In this document: positions 32,608 to 44,109 of the stretch, in pieces
Layout: each line of letters starts with the position of its first letter
How positions within the stretch are numbered: the stretch's first letter is position 1
Assembly: GCA_963576725.1 (NCBI GenBank)
Contig: OY755241.1
Span: forward strand, 73,792,999 to 73,856,998
From: Azorinus chamasolen
Lineage: Eukaryota; Mollusca; Bivalvia; Cardiida; Solecurtidae
Direction of reading: 5' to 3'
Length of the DNA: 64,000 nucleotides
Notes under the pieces: model-generated
The model's input: the letters and a program-made list of their open reading frames with translations, nothing else
Told to the model about the DNA's origin: nothing
The model's database searches: none
Program-made: the position numbers and the translations under genes

Positions 32608-32935
32608 AGGAGCTTTTTTTGACTCTAAAATGGAAATTGAAAATCATGTAAACTCAGTACGTCGATCTAGTTGTGCGCAACTGGGCCGAATAGGCCACAT
32701 CAGGCAATTTCTTACAAATGATGCAACAAAATCTCTTGCAAACCGCACAGTTACATCTAGATGGGACTACTGTAATACCTTGATATATCGAATGCCTAAC
32801 ACAACTCGGGTACACTGATAGAAGTTTTACTGTTAGTGCTCCACAACTCTGGAGCTCATTGCCAGTGTCCCTTTTTCCACATTTAAGAAATGGTTAAAAC
32901 ACATTTCTTTGTCTGACACTACACTGATCATTAAA
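32608..32935 (+). pseudogene. CR1/Jockey-like LINE reverse-transcriptase 3' relic
   Basis: The frame LGAFFDSKMEIENHVNSVRR ... IGHIRQFLTNDATKSL ... VTSRWDYCNTLIY matches the C-terminal part of CR1-type reverse transcriptases (LG..FDS......H......L..I..IR..L..D......A...SR.DYCN.L.Y). Immediately after YRMPN a deletion joins a second frame DRSFTVSAPQLWSSLPVS, the conserved tail (R.F.V.AP.LWN.LP), followed in another frame by STFKKWLKHISL. The piece is 5' truncated, lacks the catalytic FADD region and is frameshifted, so it is dead. An ATG-initiated open frame (32507-32818) is fortuitous at its start. Confidence 0.85.
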
Positions 32936-33146
32936 TGTAATTTATCTCTGTACTTGTAATGAATGATAATTTAAAGTGTTAGATTCTAGAAGTGAGAAAG
33001 TTTACTGTCATAATGTAATTTTTTAGACTGTTTTATGTTTAAGGGTATAACTTTATTCTTTTAGCTTTAGAACAAAACTATCTTATTATAATTTAAATAA
33101 GAATTATTAAGTACTGCTTTTTTTTTATTTTCTCTTATTTATCTAT

Positions 33147-33242
33147 TGTATGCTTATTTTAGTTTGTCTAGCTCACGTTGTATGTTTATTTTAGTTTGTC
33201 TAGCTCACGTTGTATGTTTATTTTAGTTTGTCTAGCTCACGT
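33147..33242 (+). repeat. 32-bp tandem repeat, three copies
   Basis: Unit TGTATG.TTATTTTAGTTTG then TCTAGCTCACGT at 33147, 33179 and 33211, nearly identical. It sits near the 3' end of the LINE relic. Confidence 0.95.
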
Positions 33243-33299
33243 TGTCGGTTACTTTGTATGTACAATTGTATGATTTTTTAAACGTAGATCAATATATTA

Positions 33300-34013
33300 T
33301 GAAACTAGAAATGTGCCCATAGGACACTGATGCCCCCACTTCATTTTTTTGTTACAGAAAGTAAGGGTCATAATCATGAATGCAACAACAAGCGAATTAT
33401 GCCATTTTTGCAAATAAAGGGATGCTGACCCAGATATAAAGGCCACAAACATGTGTAATGCTTGGTGCGGATTGGACAAATACTTTTCAAGAAACAGCCC
33501 GGACAAAATAAAGGGCTGCAACTCCTAAATGATTGAAGCGATTTACATGGCTATCAAACTTGACCAAGATATAATGGCCACAGGCATGTGTGTATAGTTT
33601 GGTTTGGATTGGACAAATACTTTCCTAGAAAGAGTTTGGACAAGATATTTTAAAGTCATTTTTGCAAATAAAGGGCCGCAACTCCTAAACGACTAAAGCA
33701 ATTTACAGGGCTATTGAACTTGACCAGGATGTATTAGCCACAAACGTGTTAAAAGTTTGGTGTGGATTATACAAATACTTTCCAAGGAAAGGTCCGGACA
33801 AAATATTTTTATGTCATTTTTACAAATAAAGGGCCACAACTCCTGAACGACTGAAGCGATTTACATGGCTATTGAACTTGACAAGATATAATGGCTACAA
33901 ACGTGTGTAATGTCCTTTTTAAGAAAGAGTCCAGACAATTCTGCTAGATGTGCGTACGGTCGGACCTACGGACAAGAGCAGCCCTCTATGCCACTACTTT
34001 TTGGGGGCATAAA
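33300..34013. repeat. Repeat with four internal units, GGGCCGCAACTCCT type
   Basis: AATAAAGGGC.GCAACTCCT recurs about every 150-170 bases (33507, 33668, 33827), each followed by CGA.T.AAGC.ATTTACA. Ends CTTTTTGGGGGCATAAAAAG, and starts near GGACACTGATGCCCCCA, so the GGGGGCAT ends are inverted. Confidence 0.65.
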
Positions 34014-34035
34014 AAGTGCTATAGAAATGTGGTGA

Positions 34036-34080
<45 letters not shown>
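34036..34080. repeat. Microsatellite (AAT)n
   Basis: About 14 AAT/TAA units. Confidence 0.95.
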
Positions 34081-34081
<1 letters not shown>

Positions 34082-34181
34082 TCATAAGCATATGTACCAG
34101 TTTTGCACCAGAAAATATCACAGACTTAATACATATAGTCTTTGCAACTAGGCCTTTGAAAACTTCATATCAGCTTCTTTA

Positions 34182-34512
34182 ATCCTTTACTCCATGAATA
34201 ATCATGTAAGAACTAATGATGTCATGAACATTAGATTAATTGTTATAATAGAACATGGACACAGGGAGTTTAGGCTATGGCAGAGACTGTAGAATTTTAT
34301 CTATATTATTTCATAAGCAAACAGAGCAAACCCTGATCAGGCGGCTCCTACAGACAAAATATGGAGGGTGGAACACTGTAGCCATTTTAGAACGTGTTAA
34401 TCTAATTCCATTAACCCTTTCCCTGTTCAACGTTTATTCCAAGTTTCGATACCTACTGAATATTCATGAACAAAATAGTAATAATGAAATAAGGAAGGAG
34501 GAATAAAGGGTT
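34182..34512 (-). repeat. TTAA-b and TTAA-a MITEs, rearranged
   Basis: TCCTTTACTCCATGAATAAT..GCAAACAGAGCAAACCCTGA (type b), then TTAACCCTTTCCCTGTTCAA..GGAGGAATAAAGGGTTA (type a). The stem of the first runs directly into TTAA-a words (GGTGGAACACTGTAGCC). Confidence 0.7.
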
Positions 34513-34680
34513 AGTCCATTCCCTCAAGCTATTTTCAGACCCAACCTCTTATATAAATCTACGAAAACGGAGCATTTACTAGCAAAAAGGTAAATTATAT
34601 AATTGCAGTTTTGAAACCATTATGATAGAGAAAATAAAAAATTGATCCAATATATTGTTGAAAGAATTGGATTTTGTTAC
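34513..34680 (+). repeat. TTAA-c fragment
   Basis: TTAGTCCATTCCCTCAAGC, AACGGAGCATTTACTAGC and GCAGTTTTGAAACCATTATG. Confidence 0.65.
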
Positions 34681-34789
34681 ACTAGTCAAACACAGTCTAA
34701 ACATGGACAGTATGTAAATCAACCCTAACCCGGATGCTTATGAAAGAATTAAGAGCCATTTGATCTGGATCTACTGTTTGTAAAGGTGC

Positions 34790-34945
34790 AGCGAGTAACA
34801 GGTTAATGCAGAGAAAAAGTCGTGCAATAAGTTACTTTTAAATAGAGCTTTTTGCATGACTTTCAACCAACATTTAGATGCTCCAGAGTCCGCCACTGAT
34901 ACCTATTTGAAAGTCCAGTTTAGAGAGGTTTGACAAGTATTAAAT
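34790..34945. repeat. TA-1 fragment
   Basis: TTAATGCAGAGAAAAAGTCG, GAGCTTTTTGCATGACTTTC and CCAGTTTAGAGAGGTTTGAC. Confidence 0.65.
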
Positions 34946-35329
34946 GCATTTGGTGACATTCTATCAGCTCAAAAATGGATCTATAAAGATGTTGACCAGA
35001 AGCAATAATTCAACTAACAAATTCTAAGGGTGAACAATCTATACATAGTGAGGTAAACATGATCTCTTTAAACTTTCTAAATATAAGTAAAAACTAAACA
35101 CAAAAAAAACCAGAAAGCAGTCAGCTTTTACAAAGTAGTGACTTGTCGAGTTCTACAATGTGAAACCTTTATTGTCATGACTCACTTAATGGTATCCTAT
35201 TTAACCTAATTATTTGGACAGGCAAACTTGGGCAATTAGTGCAGACCCAGATCAAATTGCTCCTGAAGGGGCAGTTTGATAAGGGTCTGCACCAATGTCA
35301 GACTTTTCGGTATAACCAGTCTTAAGTGG

Positions 35330-35560
35330 CCATCAAAAAGGTCTAATTATGGGTCTGTAAGGCAGGTGATAGCTTAATGCAGGTCAAAAGAAATATATAG
35401 GAGTTTTCTGCATCACCTTTGCCTTCAAATCCCATTAGCAAACAGAGAAGGCCCTGACCAGACTGCTCCAATAGGAGCCATTCAATCTGGGTCTAGTCTG
35501 CTTGCAAATGCATGAGCCACATTTCTAAATATGAAGGAAAGGGTTAAGACAGGTTCTACT
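35330..35560 (-). repeat. TA-1 scrap followed by TTAA-a
   Basis: GGTCTGTAAGGCAGGTGATA then CCCATTAGCAAACAGAGAAG..GCTCCAATAGGAGCC..GAAGGAAAGGGTTAA (to 35546). Confidence 0.7.
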
Positions 35561-35867
35561 GTATTTTAAAGTCATAAAATTGATGCTAAATTGACTTATT
35601 CAAGTTTGCAAACTATGGAGGGGAGATATTTTTTGTCCAAATACTTAGAACAATAACAAAAGTAGATGATTCCACCTTAGCATATGAAGGTTGTAGACAT
35701 TCAGATTTCCATATGAGCCATTCAAATGATAAAGGTTTTTGTTTGTTGAAAACACTGTAAGCCATGATGTCATAGCCGTGTTGTTTGACCTGGGTCCACA
35801 CAGGTTGCCATGTTGGATATTAACCAACATAATAATATTAAAATCATATGAATATTGATAATAATAT
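35561..35867. other. Unclassified stretch
   Basis: Contains GACCTGGGTCCACACAGGTTGC, a short interrupted palindrome. No gene. Confidence 0.35.
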
Positions 35868-36000
35868 TAAGGCTTTTTTCGTGCCTTTCTAAAACAGACC
35901 CAGCTCAGGCGACTCCTATAGGAGTCATCTGATCAGGGTCTTCTCTGCTTATATAAATGAAATTATAACAGATCTGACTTTACAATTTCTACAAATCTCA
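35868..36000 (+). repeat. TTAA-b fragment
   Basis: AAACAGACCCAGCTCAGGCG, GACTCCTATAGGAGTC (apex) and TGATCAGGGTCTTCTCTGC. Confidence 0.75.
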
Positions 36001-36100
36001 AACAAGATGTGTTTGTGAAACACCACACTATGCCCAACAGTATAGCGAATGTAAACTTTGACCTATACATTTTTCTTTTAATATTGAAGGATGACATGTG

Positions 36101-36393
36101 CAGGGTTGCCACAGAACAGAGGAAACTAAATTCCCTGACATAATTTCAATTTTCTCCGACACATTTCATTGCGATATTTGGTCTTTCTGTCATAATTTCT
36201 TTAGTATATTATGGATTTTTAAAAAAAATATATATAGCATTCATTCTCATGTTTTCAAAATTCCCTGACAATTCCCTGACATTTGCATATATTTTCAAAT
36301 TTCTCTGACAGTTCTCAAAATTCCTTGACAATTCCCTGACCTTGAAAACATTTAAATTTCCCTGACTTTTCCCTGACACGTGGCAACCCTGAT
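36101..36393. mobile_element. Short TIR element with CAGGGTTGCCAC ends
   Basis: Begins CAGGGTTGCCACAG and ends ACGTGGCAACCCTG, inverted termini of about 12 bases. The interior repeats ATTCCCTGACA-like words at least seven times. It interrupts a host repeat that resumes on both sides (TGACATGT..). Superfamily uncertain; hAT-like non-autonomous elements have comparable ends. Confidence 0.65.
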
Positions 36394-36671
36394 GTGACAT
36401 GTCACCACTCAAAATATGAGGCTTCATGAGATTCACATGCATGCCAAGTATCAAGTCTCTATCTCAATTGGAATGACCTTGACATGTCAACCCTCAAAAT
36501 CTGCAGCTTTATGAGATACATATGCATGCCAAATATAAAGTCTGTATCTCACAGTACTGGCTAAAAAGTAATGACCAATGTTAAAGTTGGTAACAAACAT
36601 ACAGGACAAAAACAATATGAACATGGTCTTTAACCAATTCCCACTTTAGCTAACCTCTTTGATTAAATATA

Positions 36672-37553
36672 CCAAAAAGGAGTATTAACTAGAGAAAAGG
36701 AAATTTTCAGAATTGTGTAGTTTTGAAACCATTGTGATAAATAGAGCATTTGCTCTTGAGGAGCAAATGCTCTATTTGTCACAATGGTTTCAAAAAGCGA
36801 CTTTTACAGAAGCGTCAAAATGCGGGAATGGGTTAAACAAAATGAGTATACCTATTTTGTAATGACCCTTTCAACACTAATACTAAAACACCTCTAAACT
36901 GGAATTCTAGCAGAAGAAATTACATACTTTTAGGCAGGTGACTGCTTAATGCAGGATTAAAGTCATGCAAAAAGCTCATAGAGGAGCTTTCTGCATGACG
37001 CTCGCAGCCACCTGTCACCAAGACCGATATTTATTCTAAATTTAATGTCCGGCTTAGAGAGGTTTTACTGTAACTATTGTCTGCAAAAATAACATGCTAC
37101 AATGCTACATTTTCCAAAAAGGAGTATTAACCAGAGAAAAGGAAAATTTCAGAATTGTGTAGTTTTGAAACCATTGTGATAAATAGAGCGTTTGCTCCTG
37201 TGGAGCAAATGCTCTATTTGTCACAATGGTTTCAAAAAGCGACTTTTACAGAAGCGTCAAAATGCGGGAATGGGTTAAACAAAATGAGTATACCTATTTT
37301 GTAATGACCCTTTCAACACTAATACTAAAACGCCTCTAAACTGGAATTCTAGCAGAAGAAATTACATACTTTTAGGCAGGTGCCTGCTTAATGCAGGATT
37401 AAAGTCATGCAAAAAGCTCATAGAGGAGCTTTCTGCATGACGCTAACAGCCACCTGTCACCAAGACCGATATTTATTCTAATTTAATGTCCGGCTTAGAG
37501 AGGTTTTACTGTAACTATTGTCTGCAAAAGTAACATGCTACAATGCTACATTT
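36672..37553 (+). repeat. Recent direct duplication, 442-bp unit, two copies
   Basis: CCAAAAAGGAGTATTAAC at 36672 and 37114; both copies run through a TTAA-c right half, TTAACAAAATGAGTATACC, a TA-1 element and AACATGCTACAATGCTACAT. I see about nine differences over the unit. Substitutions at the TTAA-c apex (TTGAG versus CTGTG) are among them. Confidence 0.95.
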
Positions 37554-37721
37554 TCAAAACACATTTTACATCACATCACTATCAATATATGATCAAGAAC
37601 AAAATGTTTCAATTACACACAGAAAAATTTTTGAAAGCTATGTAACCTGGAGCTTTTGCATATGTACTGTGAACTGACTTCTTTTGAATTCTACTATGGG
37701 TTAACAATGGGGTGAGCAATA

Positions 37722-37954
37722 TTAACCCATTCTTCCATATGCTATTTTTAGCCCAAACCTGTTTGAATTAATCTACCAAAAAGGATAATTAACTAGAGAA
37801 AAGGAAAATGTTAGAATTGTGTAGTGTTGAAACCATTGTGATAAGTAGAGCATTTGCTCCATAGGAGCAAATGCTCTATTTATCACAATGGTTTCAAGAA
37901 GTGGCTATTATAGAAGTGTAGAATTTTAGGCGTATTTATGTAGGAAAGGGTTAA
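37722..37954 (+). repeat. TTAA-c MITE, complete (233 bp)
   Basis: TTAACCCATTCTTCCATATG ... ATGTAGGAAAGGGTTAA; hairpin GAGCATTTGCTCC-ATA-GGAGCAAATGCTC with outer arms AAACCATTGTGATAAG / TTATCACAATGGTTTC. A reference copy. Confidence 0.95.
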
Positions 37955-38530
37955 TATCATACCATATCGTATGTGTATCAGATAAGTTGTGTGCATGACA
38001 GTGTGGGTTTGAAGGCTCATGATGAAAGATCAAGGATAGCTTTCAAATTGTCTTTGTGTGTGTACTTGAAAAGTTAAGTTCTTGATTTCTCGATATGATA
38101 CAACCACACAGATGAAGTTCCATCAGATTATCACTATATCGTTGAAAGAAAGTTCTCGTTCTATCAGACACTGAACGTTATATTCACAGTTTCCCTCAAT
38201 CTGTCCCTTATGAGTTTCACAATTCTTGGGGATTTGAATACTACATGTATTGTTTTCCTCTTTTGGTAGCAAACAATTTTCGACAACAGACAGTACTGTC
38301 TGCTTTAAGTGACAGTAGTTTCTTCCATTCTGTATCAAAACATGAGTGAAGTGTGCAACAATTTGGACCCTGGTGAGATGCCGAGTTATTCGTCAGCTTT
38401 TCTGGATCCAGACTGTTTGTTGTAATTGCACTGTAGCAAGCCTTATGGGTCGCTTCACAGAAAAAGATGATCACTTTTTCTCATAAAAGATTTCACTGAG
38501 AATGGTTTAGGCACAAATATGTTGATTCTG
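37955..38530. other. Mostly unclassified, one TTAA-d scrap
   Basis: TTTGGACCCTGGTGAGATGC..TTCTGGATCCAGACTGTTTG at 38362-38420. No gene. Confidence 0.4.
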
Positions 38531-38639
38531 GTTATGTCTCAGGGCCTTTCAAGACATGTAATCTTTTCCTGAGTGGATAGGCAGATATTATGTAATGATG
38601 TTGATGTTGGTTGTGTATCAGGGTCCTTCTAGGCTGATA

Positions 38640-40250
38640 TGCTAACACTGGTTGCGTTTCGTTGTCTTTCCAGCCACAAAAGCCTATTCCTGGATGGATA
38701 TGCAGAGATATGCTGGCACTGGATGCTTTTCGTTGTCTTCCAAGCCACAAAAGCCTATTCCTGGATGGATATGCAGAGATATGCTGACACTGGTTGCGTT
38801 TCGTTGTCTTTCCAGCCACAAAAGCCTATTCCTGAGTGGATATGCAGAGATATGCTTACACTGGTTGTGTTTCATTGTCTTTCCAGCCACAAAAGCCTAT
38901 TCCTGGATGGATATGCAGAGATATGCTGACACTGGTTGTGTTTCATTGTCTTTCCAGCCACAAAAGCCTATTCCTGAGTGGATATGCAGAGATATGCTTA
39001 CACTGGTTGTGTTTCATTGTCTTTCCAGCCACAAAAGCCTATTCCTGGATAGATATGCAGAGATATGCTGACAATGGTTGTGTTTCATTGTCTTTCCAGC
39101 CACAAAAGCCTATTCCTGGATGGATATGCAGAGATATGCTGACACTGGTTGTGTTTCATTGTCTTTCCAGCCACAAAAGCCTATTCCTAAGTGGATATGC
39201 AGAGATATGCCGACACTGGTTGCGTTTTGTTGTCTTTCCAGCCACAAAAGCATATTCCTGAGTGGATATGCAGAGATATGCTGACACTGGTTGCGTTTCA
39301 TTGTCTTTCCAGCCACAAAAGCCTATTCCTGAGTGGATATGCAGAGATAGGATGACACTGGTTGCGTTTCATTGTCTTTCCAGCCACAAAAAGCCTATTC
39401 CTGAGTGGATATGCAGAGATGTCATGCTGGTACTGGTTGTGTCAAGGGTTCTCCTAGGCACTCATTCCTAAGTGGATATTCTGACATATCATTTGATGCT
39501 GGTTGACTCTCGGGGACCTTCCTGAGTGGATAGGCACACATGCTGTATTGATGCTGGTTGTGTCTCAGGGTCTTTCCAGCCACAAAAGTATAACCCTGAT
39601 TAGATATGCTGGTACTGGTTGTGTCTCAGGGTCTTTCCAACCACAAAAGCCTATTCCTGAGTGGATATGCAGAGATATGCTGACACTGGTTGTGTTTCAT
39701 TGTCTTTCCAGCCACAAAAGCCTAATCCTGAGTGGATATGCAGAGATATGCTGACACTGGTTGTGTTTCATCGTCTTTCCAGCCACAAAAGCCTATTCCT
39801 GAGTGGATATGCAGAGATGTCATGCTGGTACTGCTTGTGTCAAGGGTCCTCCTAGGCACTCCTTCCTAAGTGGATACTCTGACATATCATTTAATGCTGG
39901 TTGACTCTCGGGGACCTTCCTGAGTGGATAGGCACAAATGCTGTATTGATGCTGGTTGTGTCTCAGGGTATTTCCATCCACAAAAGTATAACCCTGATTA
40001 GATATACTGGTACTGGTTGTGCATCCGGGTCTTTCCAGCCATTAAAGCATAATCGTGAGTGGATATGCAGAGATATGCTGCTACTGGTTGTGTCTCGGGG
40101 TCCTTCTAGGCACAGGAGCCAATTCCTGAGTGGAAAGTCAGATACAATTTGATGCTGGTTGAGTCTCAGGGACCTTCCAGGCACAAACACCTATTCCTGA
40201 GTGGATAGGCACAAATGCTGCATTGATGATGGTTGTGTTTCCCGGCACAG
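38640..40250 (+). repeat. 71-bp minisatellite with a 398-bp higher-order repeat
   Basis: CTTTCCAGCCACAAAAGCC then TATTCCTGAGTGGATATGC and AGAGATATGCTGACACTGG. AGCCTATTCC occurs every 71 bases from 38681 to 39320 (39392 after one inserted base). From about 39420 a larger unit appears: CTGACATATCATTT.ATGCTGG at 39481 and 39879, period 398. The array makes long open frames in all three forward frames because 71 is not a multiple of three; it is not a repeat protein. Confidence 0.95.
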
Positions 40251-40481
40251 GAGCCTGTTCCTGAGTTGAAGGACATAGATATTGTGTTGGTTGTGTCATA
40301 GGGTTTCTCCTGGCACCCTAAATACTGAAATGAAAACACAACCACATGATTTTAAGAAGCAATATCCAGTTCTCCCCTGCAAGCTAACAATGACTGATAA
40401 CCTACTGTTATGATGCTTATGAGATTTATAGACAACTGGTTGTTACAGCATTAATTGCAAGCATTCCATGTACACTATATG

Positions 40482-40730
40482 CTTAACCCTTTCCCTGTTC
40501 AATATTCACGTAAGAAATTACGAAACCATGAATATCAATGAGACAAACTAGTTCAACGCAGAATTAACAAAGGAATTTTTGACTGTGGCACAAGATGTAG
40601 AATCATATTCCAATAATTCGATAAGCAAAAAGAGCAGCCCCTGATCAGTTGGGCCAGGTCTGATCTGGGTCTACTGTTTGCAAAGGCATTAATAAGAAGT
40701 GACTTTTCAGTGAGTGTTTTTATCAATAAA
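40482..40730 (-). repeat. TTAA-b MITE
   Basis: TTAACCCTTTCCCTGTTCAA, GAAACCATGAATATCAATGA, GAGCAGCCCCTGATCAGTTG and GTCTGATCTGGGTCTACTG; right end degraded. A left end of TTAA-a type is joined to a TTAA-b body. Confidence 0.75.
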
Positions 40731-40865
40731 GCAAAATCGGTCACATTATAGCCATTTTGATAGTGAACAAGTACAATAAAATCCTCTGTAACAACTTGAA
40801 GGTATGTGGTATATGAAGCTTTGTCCCTTCAGTGCCAAATTTCTAGTTGTCTGCAACCCAATCTT

Positions 40866-41107
40866 GTTAACCCTGTCCAATATTTATATTAGAAATAATG
40901 ACATGGTGAATATTTATAACCTTTTATAATGGTGTACTTACACAGGATTACTTTGGTGTTGGTAGAAAGTGCAGAATCAGATCTATTTATAATTTCATAG
41001 GCAAACAGAGCAGACCCTGATCAGACGGCTCCAATAGTATTCATCTGAGCTTGGTCTACTCTGTTTGCGAATGTGAGAAAACACGTTTCTATGAAGGATA
41101 GAGTTAA
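40866..41107 (-). repeat. TTAA-b/a chimeric MITE, complete ends
   Basis: TTAACCCTGTCCAATATTTA ... TATGAAGGATAGAGTTAA; stem GCAAACAGAGCAGACCCTGA with GGCTCCAATAGTATTC. Confidence 0.8.
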
Positions 41108-41129
41108 AACATTATTGTAAAACTGAGAT

Positions 41130-42145
41130 AAATAACTAGAGGTTTTTGTCACAAAAACGGATGTCTCCCCTCTAATAAAATCAATATGTAAAGGGAAATC
41201 ACTAAAAATGTTATGGTCTTGATGAATGACACTTCCCCTCATTATGCGTTTTCCACACTACATTTTTCAAGAAGAAAATGATAACAGCTAATAACTCCAA
41301 ATATACTGATACCAGAGTAATGGCCCTTGTGCATGACACTTACTTTCATCATGCTCTTTCCAAAAATAAAATGTCGTTCCAATAGCATCAGTCGAACAGG
41401 AGTTATTGATCGGCCAAAAAATGTAACAAAGGGCAATAACTCCAACAGTATTGAAGCCAGAATTATGGCCCTTGTTCATGACACTTTCTCTCATCATGCT
41501 CTTTCCATGTATGAAGTTTCAATAAGATGGCAAGAGCCATGTAGGAGTTATCGTCCGGACAAGAAAGAATTAAACAAATGTACAAGGGGCAATAACTCTA
41601 AATTTATTGAAGCTCGAGTTAAGGATCTTATGCATGACACTTTCTCTTATTGTGATCGTCCCATGTATGAAGTTTCACTCCAACGGCATGTGTCACATAG
41701 GAGTAATCATCCGGACAAAAAAGTGTGATTTATTTTACAAAGGGCAATAACTCCAATATTAGTGAAGCCAGAGTTATGTACATTGTGCATGACACTTCCT
41801 CGTGTCATGATCTTTCCATATATGAAGTTTCAATCCAATGGCATGAGCCATATAGGAGTTATCGTCCGGACAAAAAAGTGTGTTTTTTTACAAGGGGCAA
41901 TAACTCCTATATTAGTGAAGCCAGAGTTATGGACCTTGTGCATGACACTTTCTCTCATTATGCTCTTTCCATATATGAAGTTTCAATCAACTGGCATCAG
42001 GCATATTGAAGTTATCGTCCGGACAAAAAGTGTGACGGACAGACGGACAGACGGACGGACGGACAGACGGACAGACAGACAGACAGATAACTCTCACGAA
42101 AACAATATGTCTCCCCCATATAAATATGGGGGGAGACATAATAAA
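41130..42145 (+). repeat. Tandem-structured dispersed repeat, unit about 150 bp, ending GGGGGGAGACATAAT
   Basis: GGGCAATAACTCC.A..ATT.. GAAGC.AGAGTTATGG..CTT.TGCATGACACTT recurs at least five times (about 41290, 41432, 41590, 41740, 41898), then a GGACAGACGGACAGACGG run and a terminal hairpin TGTCTCCCCCATATAAATAT GGGGGGAGACA (about 42110-42139). Frames across it are not coding. Confidence 0.75.
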
Positions 42146-42267
42146 ACATTCTAAGGAATAAACTGCAGGCATAGAAATAAAGGTTGAGGCAAACAAAGGA
42201 GTCCCTTGAAAAGGCAGTGTCTGAACTGGGACTGCACTGTAATGGTACTGTTTTGCAGCACCAGCGG

Positions 42268-42503
42268 TTAACCCTTTCCTTTATATAAACAATTTTCATG
42301 CTTTTACATGAACAGTAGACCCAGATCAGGAGCCGTCTGATCAGGGTCTGCTCTGTTTGCTAATGAAATTTGAAAGATCTGTTTCTTTACTTTCTAAAAT
42401 GACTACAATGTTCCCCCTTCTATATTTCATTATAACTATTTTATGCATGAATATTCAGTAGGAATTGAAATTTGGAATAAATATAGAACAGAGAAAGGGT
42501 TAA
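42268..42503 (+). repeat. TTAA-a MITE, complete (236 bp)
   Basis: TTAACCCTTTCCTTTATATA ... AACAGAGAAAGGGTTAA; stem GTAGACCCAGATCAGG / CTGATCAGGGTCTGCTC with a shortened apex. Confidence 0.9.
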
Positions 42504-42550
42504 AGAGTTAATGAAGGACATACACTATGTGTATCATTTTTTTATCTACA

Positions 42551-43053
42551 TTAAAGAGGAAGTCCCTACAATGATCGCATATTTTCAATAATGTCATAAA
42601 ACTTGGTATTTGTTATGCTCTATCATTATTATGAAGGTTCCCAATTTGAACTTATATCGAAAAATGCCCCTGTGATACAGATAAACCGATTTCATCAATA
42701 CTGTTAATTTTTGTTCTACAACACAATTTTATCGGCCTTTTCCGTTAAATTTTTCCGCGTTTTGCCGATGATCACCCGATCCCTCCATTGTTTACGTAAT
42801 AGCTTTCTCGGAAGTGGTCGGAGAATCGTGAATAGGGCGAACCGTTACGAAACTAAAACTTAACCCGAAAAAAACTGAAACATCGGGGAGTAAAACCGGG
42901 ATCGGCGATATCAAACACATGGATGTTTTGTCATTATAAACGGTAATTGGATGGGGCTTTTTGCGATATACTACTTTTCAGCATATAAACAAATCAGTTT
43001 TGTATATTTTAAGTGTTTATGGAACGCGTCAAATGTAGTGACATCCCCTTTAA
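42551..43053 (+). repeat. TTAA-g element (503 bp)
   Basis: TTAAAGAGGAAGTCCCTACA ... TGACATCCCCTTTAA, inverted ends of about 16 bases inside TTAA. Interior landmarks are GATGATCACCCGATCCC, GCTTTCTCGGAAGTGG and GGGAGTAAAACCGGG. No transposase. Sister copies at 54541-55042 and 57595-58180. Confidence 0.9.
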
Positions 43054-43144
43054 GCAATCATCTGCTATACAGACACTAGAGGTATAACAATAGGTCGAAC
43101 TATTGAGATATCGCAAAAGATGAGCTTCCAATAGTAATAGTTGG

Positions 43145-43865
43145 GGCGGGGACAATTTTAACCCCAGGGGCATAATTTATATAACTTTTGTGGAGGACCT
43201 GAACATGATGCCATCAGCCAAATATGAAAGCTGAGAACCTTCCAGTAGCAGAGAAGATATCCAAAGTTTCACTATGTTTAAATAGAAAACAAGGCACCCC
43301 TGGGACAGGGCCAATTTTGACCCCAGGGGCATAATTTATATAACTTTTGTAGAATATGATGCTATGTGCCAAGTATGAAAGCTGAGAACCTTTCAGTTTC
43401 AGAGGAGAAGAGTCCCAAGTTTTCTCTATATGTTTCTATTGAAAGCTGACCGCCCCTAGGGCAGGGCCAATTTTGACCACAGGGGCATAACTTATATAAC
43501 TTTTGTAGAGGACCTGAACATGATGCTATGTACCAAATAAGCTGAGAACTCTCCAGTTTCAGTGGAGAAGATTTTCAGTTTTCACTATATGTTTCTATTG
43601 AAAACTTGCCATCCCTTGGGCGAGGCCAATTTTGACCCCGGGGGTATATTTTATATAACTTTTGTAGAGGACCTGAACATGATGCTATGTGCCAAATATG
43701 GAAGCTGAGAACCTTCCAGTTTCAGAGAAGATTTTCAAAGTTTTACTACATGTTCCTATGGAAAACAAGGCACCCCTGGGGCGGGTCAATTTTGACCCAA
43801 GGGGCATAACTCTTTTAGAGGACCTACAGATGATGCTATGTGCCAAAGTTTTCTCTGTTTGCTTA
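43145..43865 (+). repeat. Tandem repeat, about 159-bp unit, five copies
   Basis: CCAGGGGCATAA.TTATATAA-type landmark near 43165, 43324, 43480, 43639 and 43799, with GAGGACCTGAACATGATGC and GCTGAGAACCTTCCAG in each. A dispersed bivalve-type repeat; non-coding. Confidence 0.85.
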
Positions 43866-43926
43866 TGATACAATATAGATTGACGTCATTATTTCTGACA
43901 TTAATATTCATGAAGTAAAGGGTTAA
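43866..43926 (+). repeat. TTAA-b right-end fragment
   Basis: TATAGATTGACGTCATTATT and ATTCATGAAGTAAAGGGTTAA. Confidence 0.7.
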
Positions 43927-44109
43927 ATGTTCCGAATGCTTACATGTTCATACCTTGTAATGACGTAGCAATGCTGGTACAAATCTCAAACACACACACA
44001 GCCATTACAGACATCCAGCTATGAATTTGTTCAGTCAGTCTTCACCATTTCACTTATCTTACTAGCCTGCCAGGTAATACCAACCTGAAATAAACATTAT
44101 ACATAAGTT

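Noticed and set aside
32507..32818. Intact gene starting at ATG 32507
   Set aside because: Only the part after about 32608 is recognisable, as a LINE tail; the sequence before it is unrelated and the frame ends at a deletion junction.
38639..39855. Series of 60-140-codon open frames that look like a repeat protein (PATKAYSWMDMQRYA type)
   Set aside because: The same 71-bp minisatellite is being read in three frames. 71 is not a multiple of three, so the apparent protein changes frame every unit; a TGA in most units limits every frame.
41327..42154. 94-133-codon frames with GNNSN..EARVM repeats
   Set aside because: They follow the GGGCAATAACTCC dispersed repeat unit, whose period and frameshifts are not consistent with coding, and end in the CAGACGGACAGACGG simple run.
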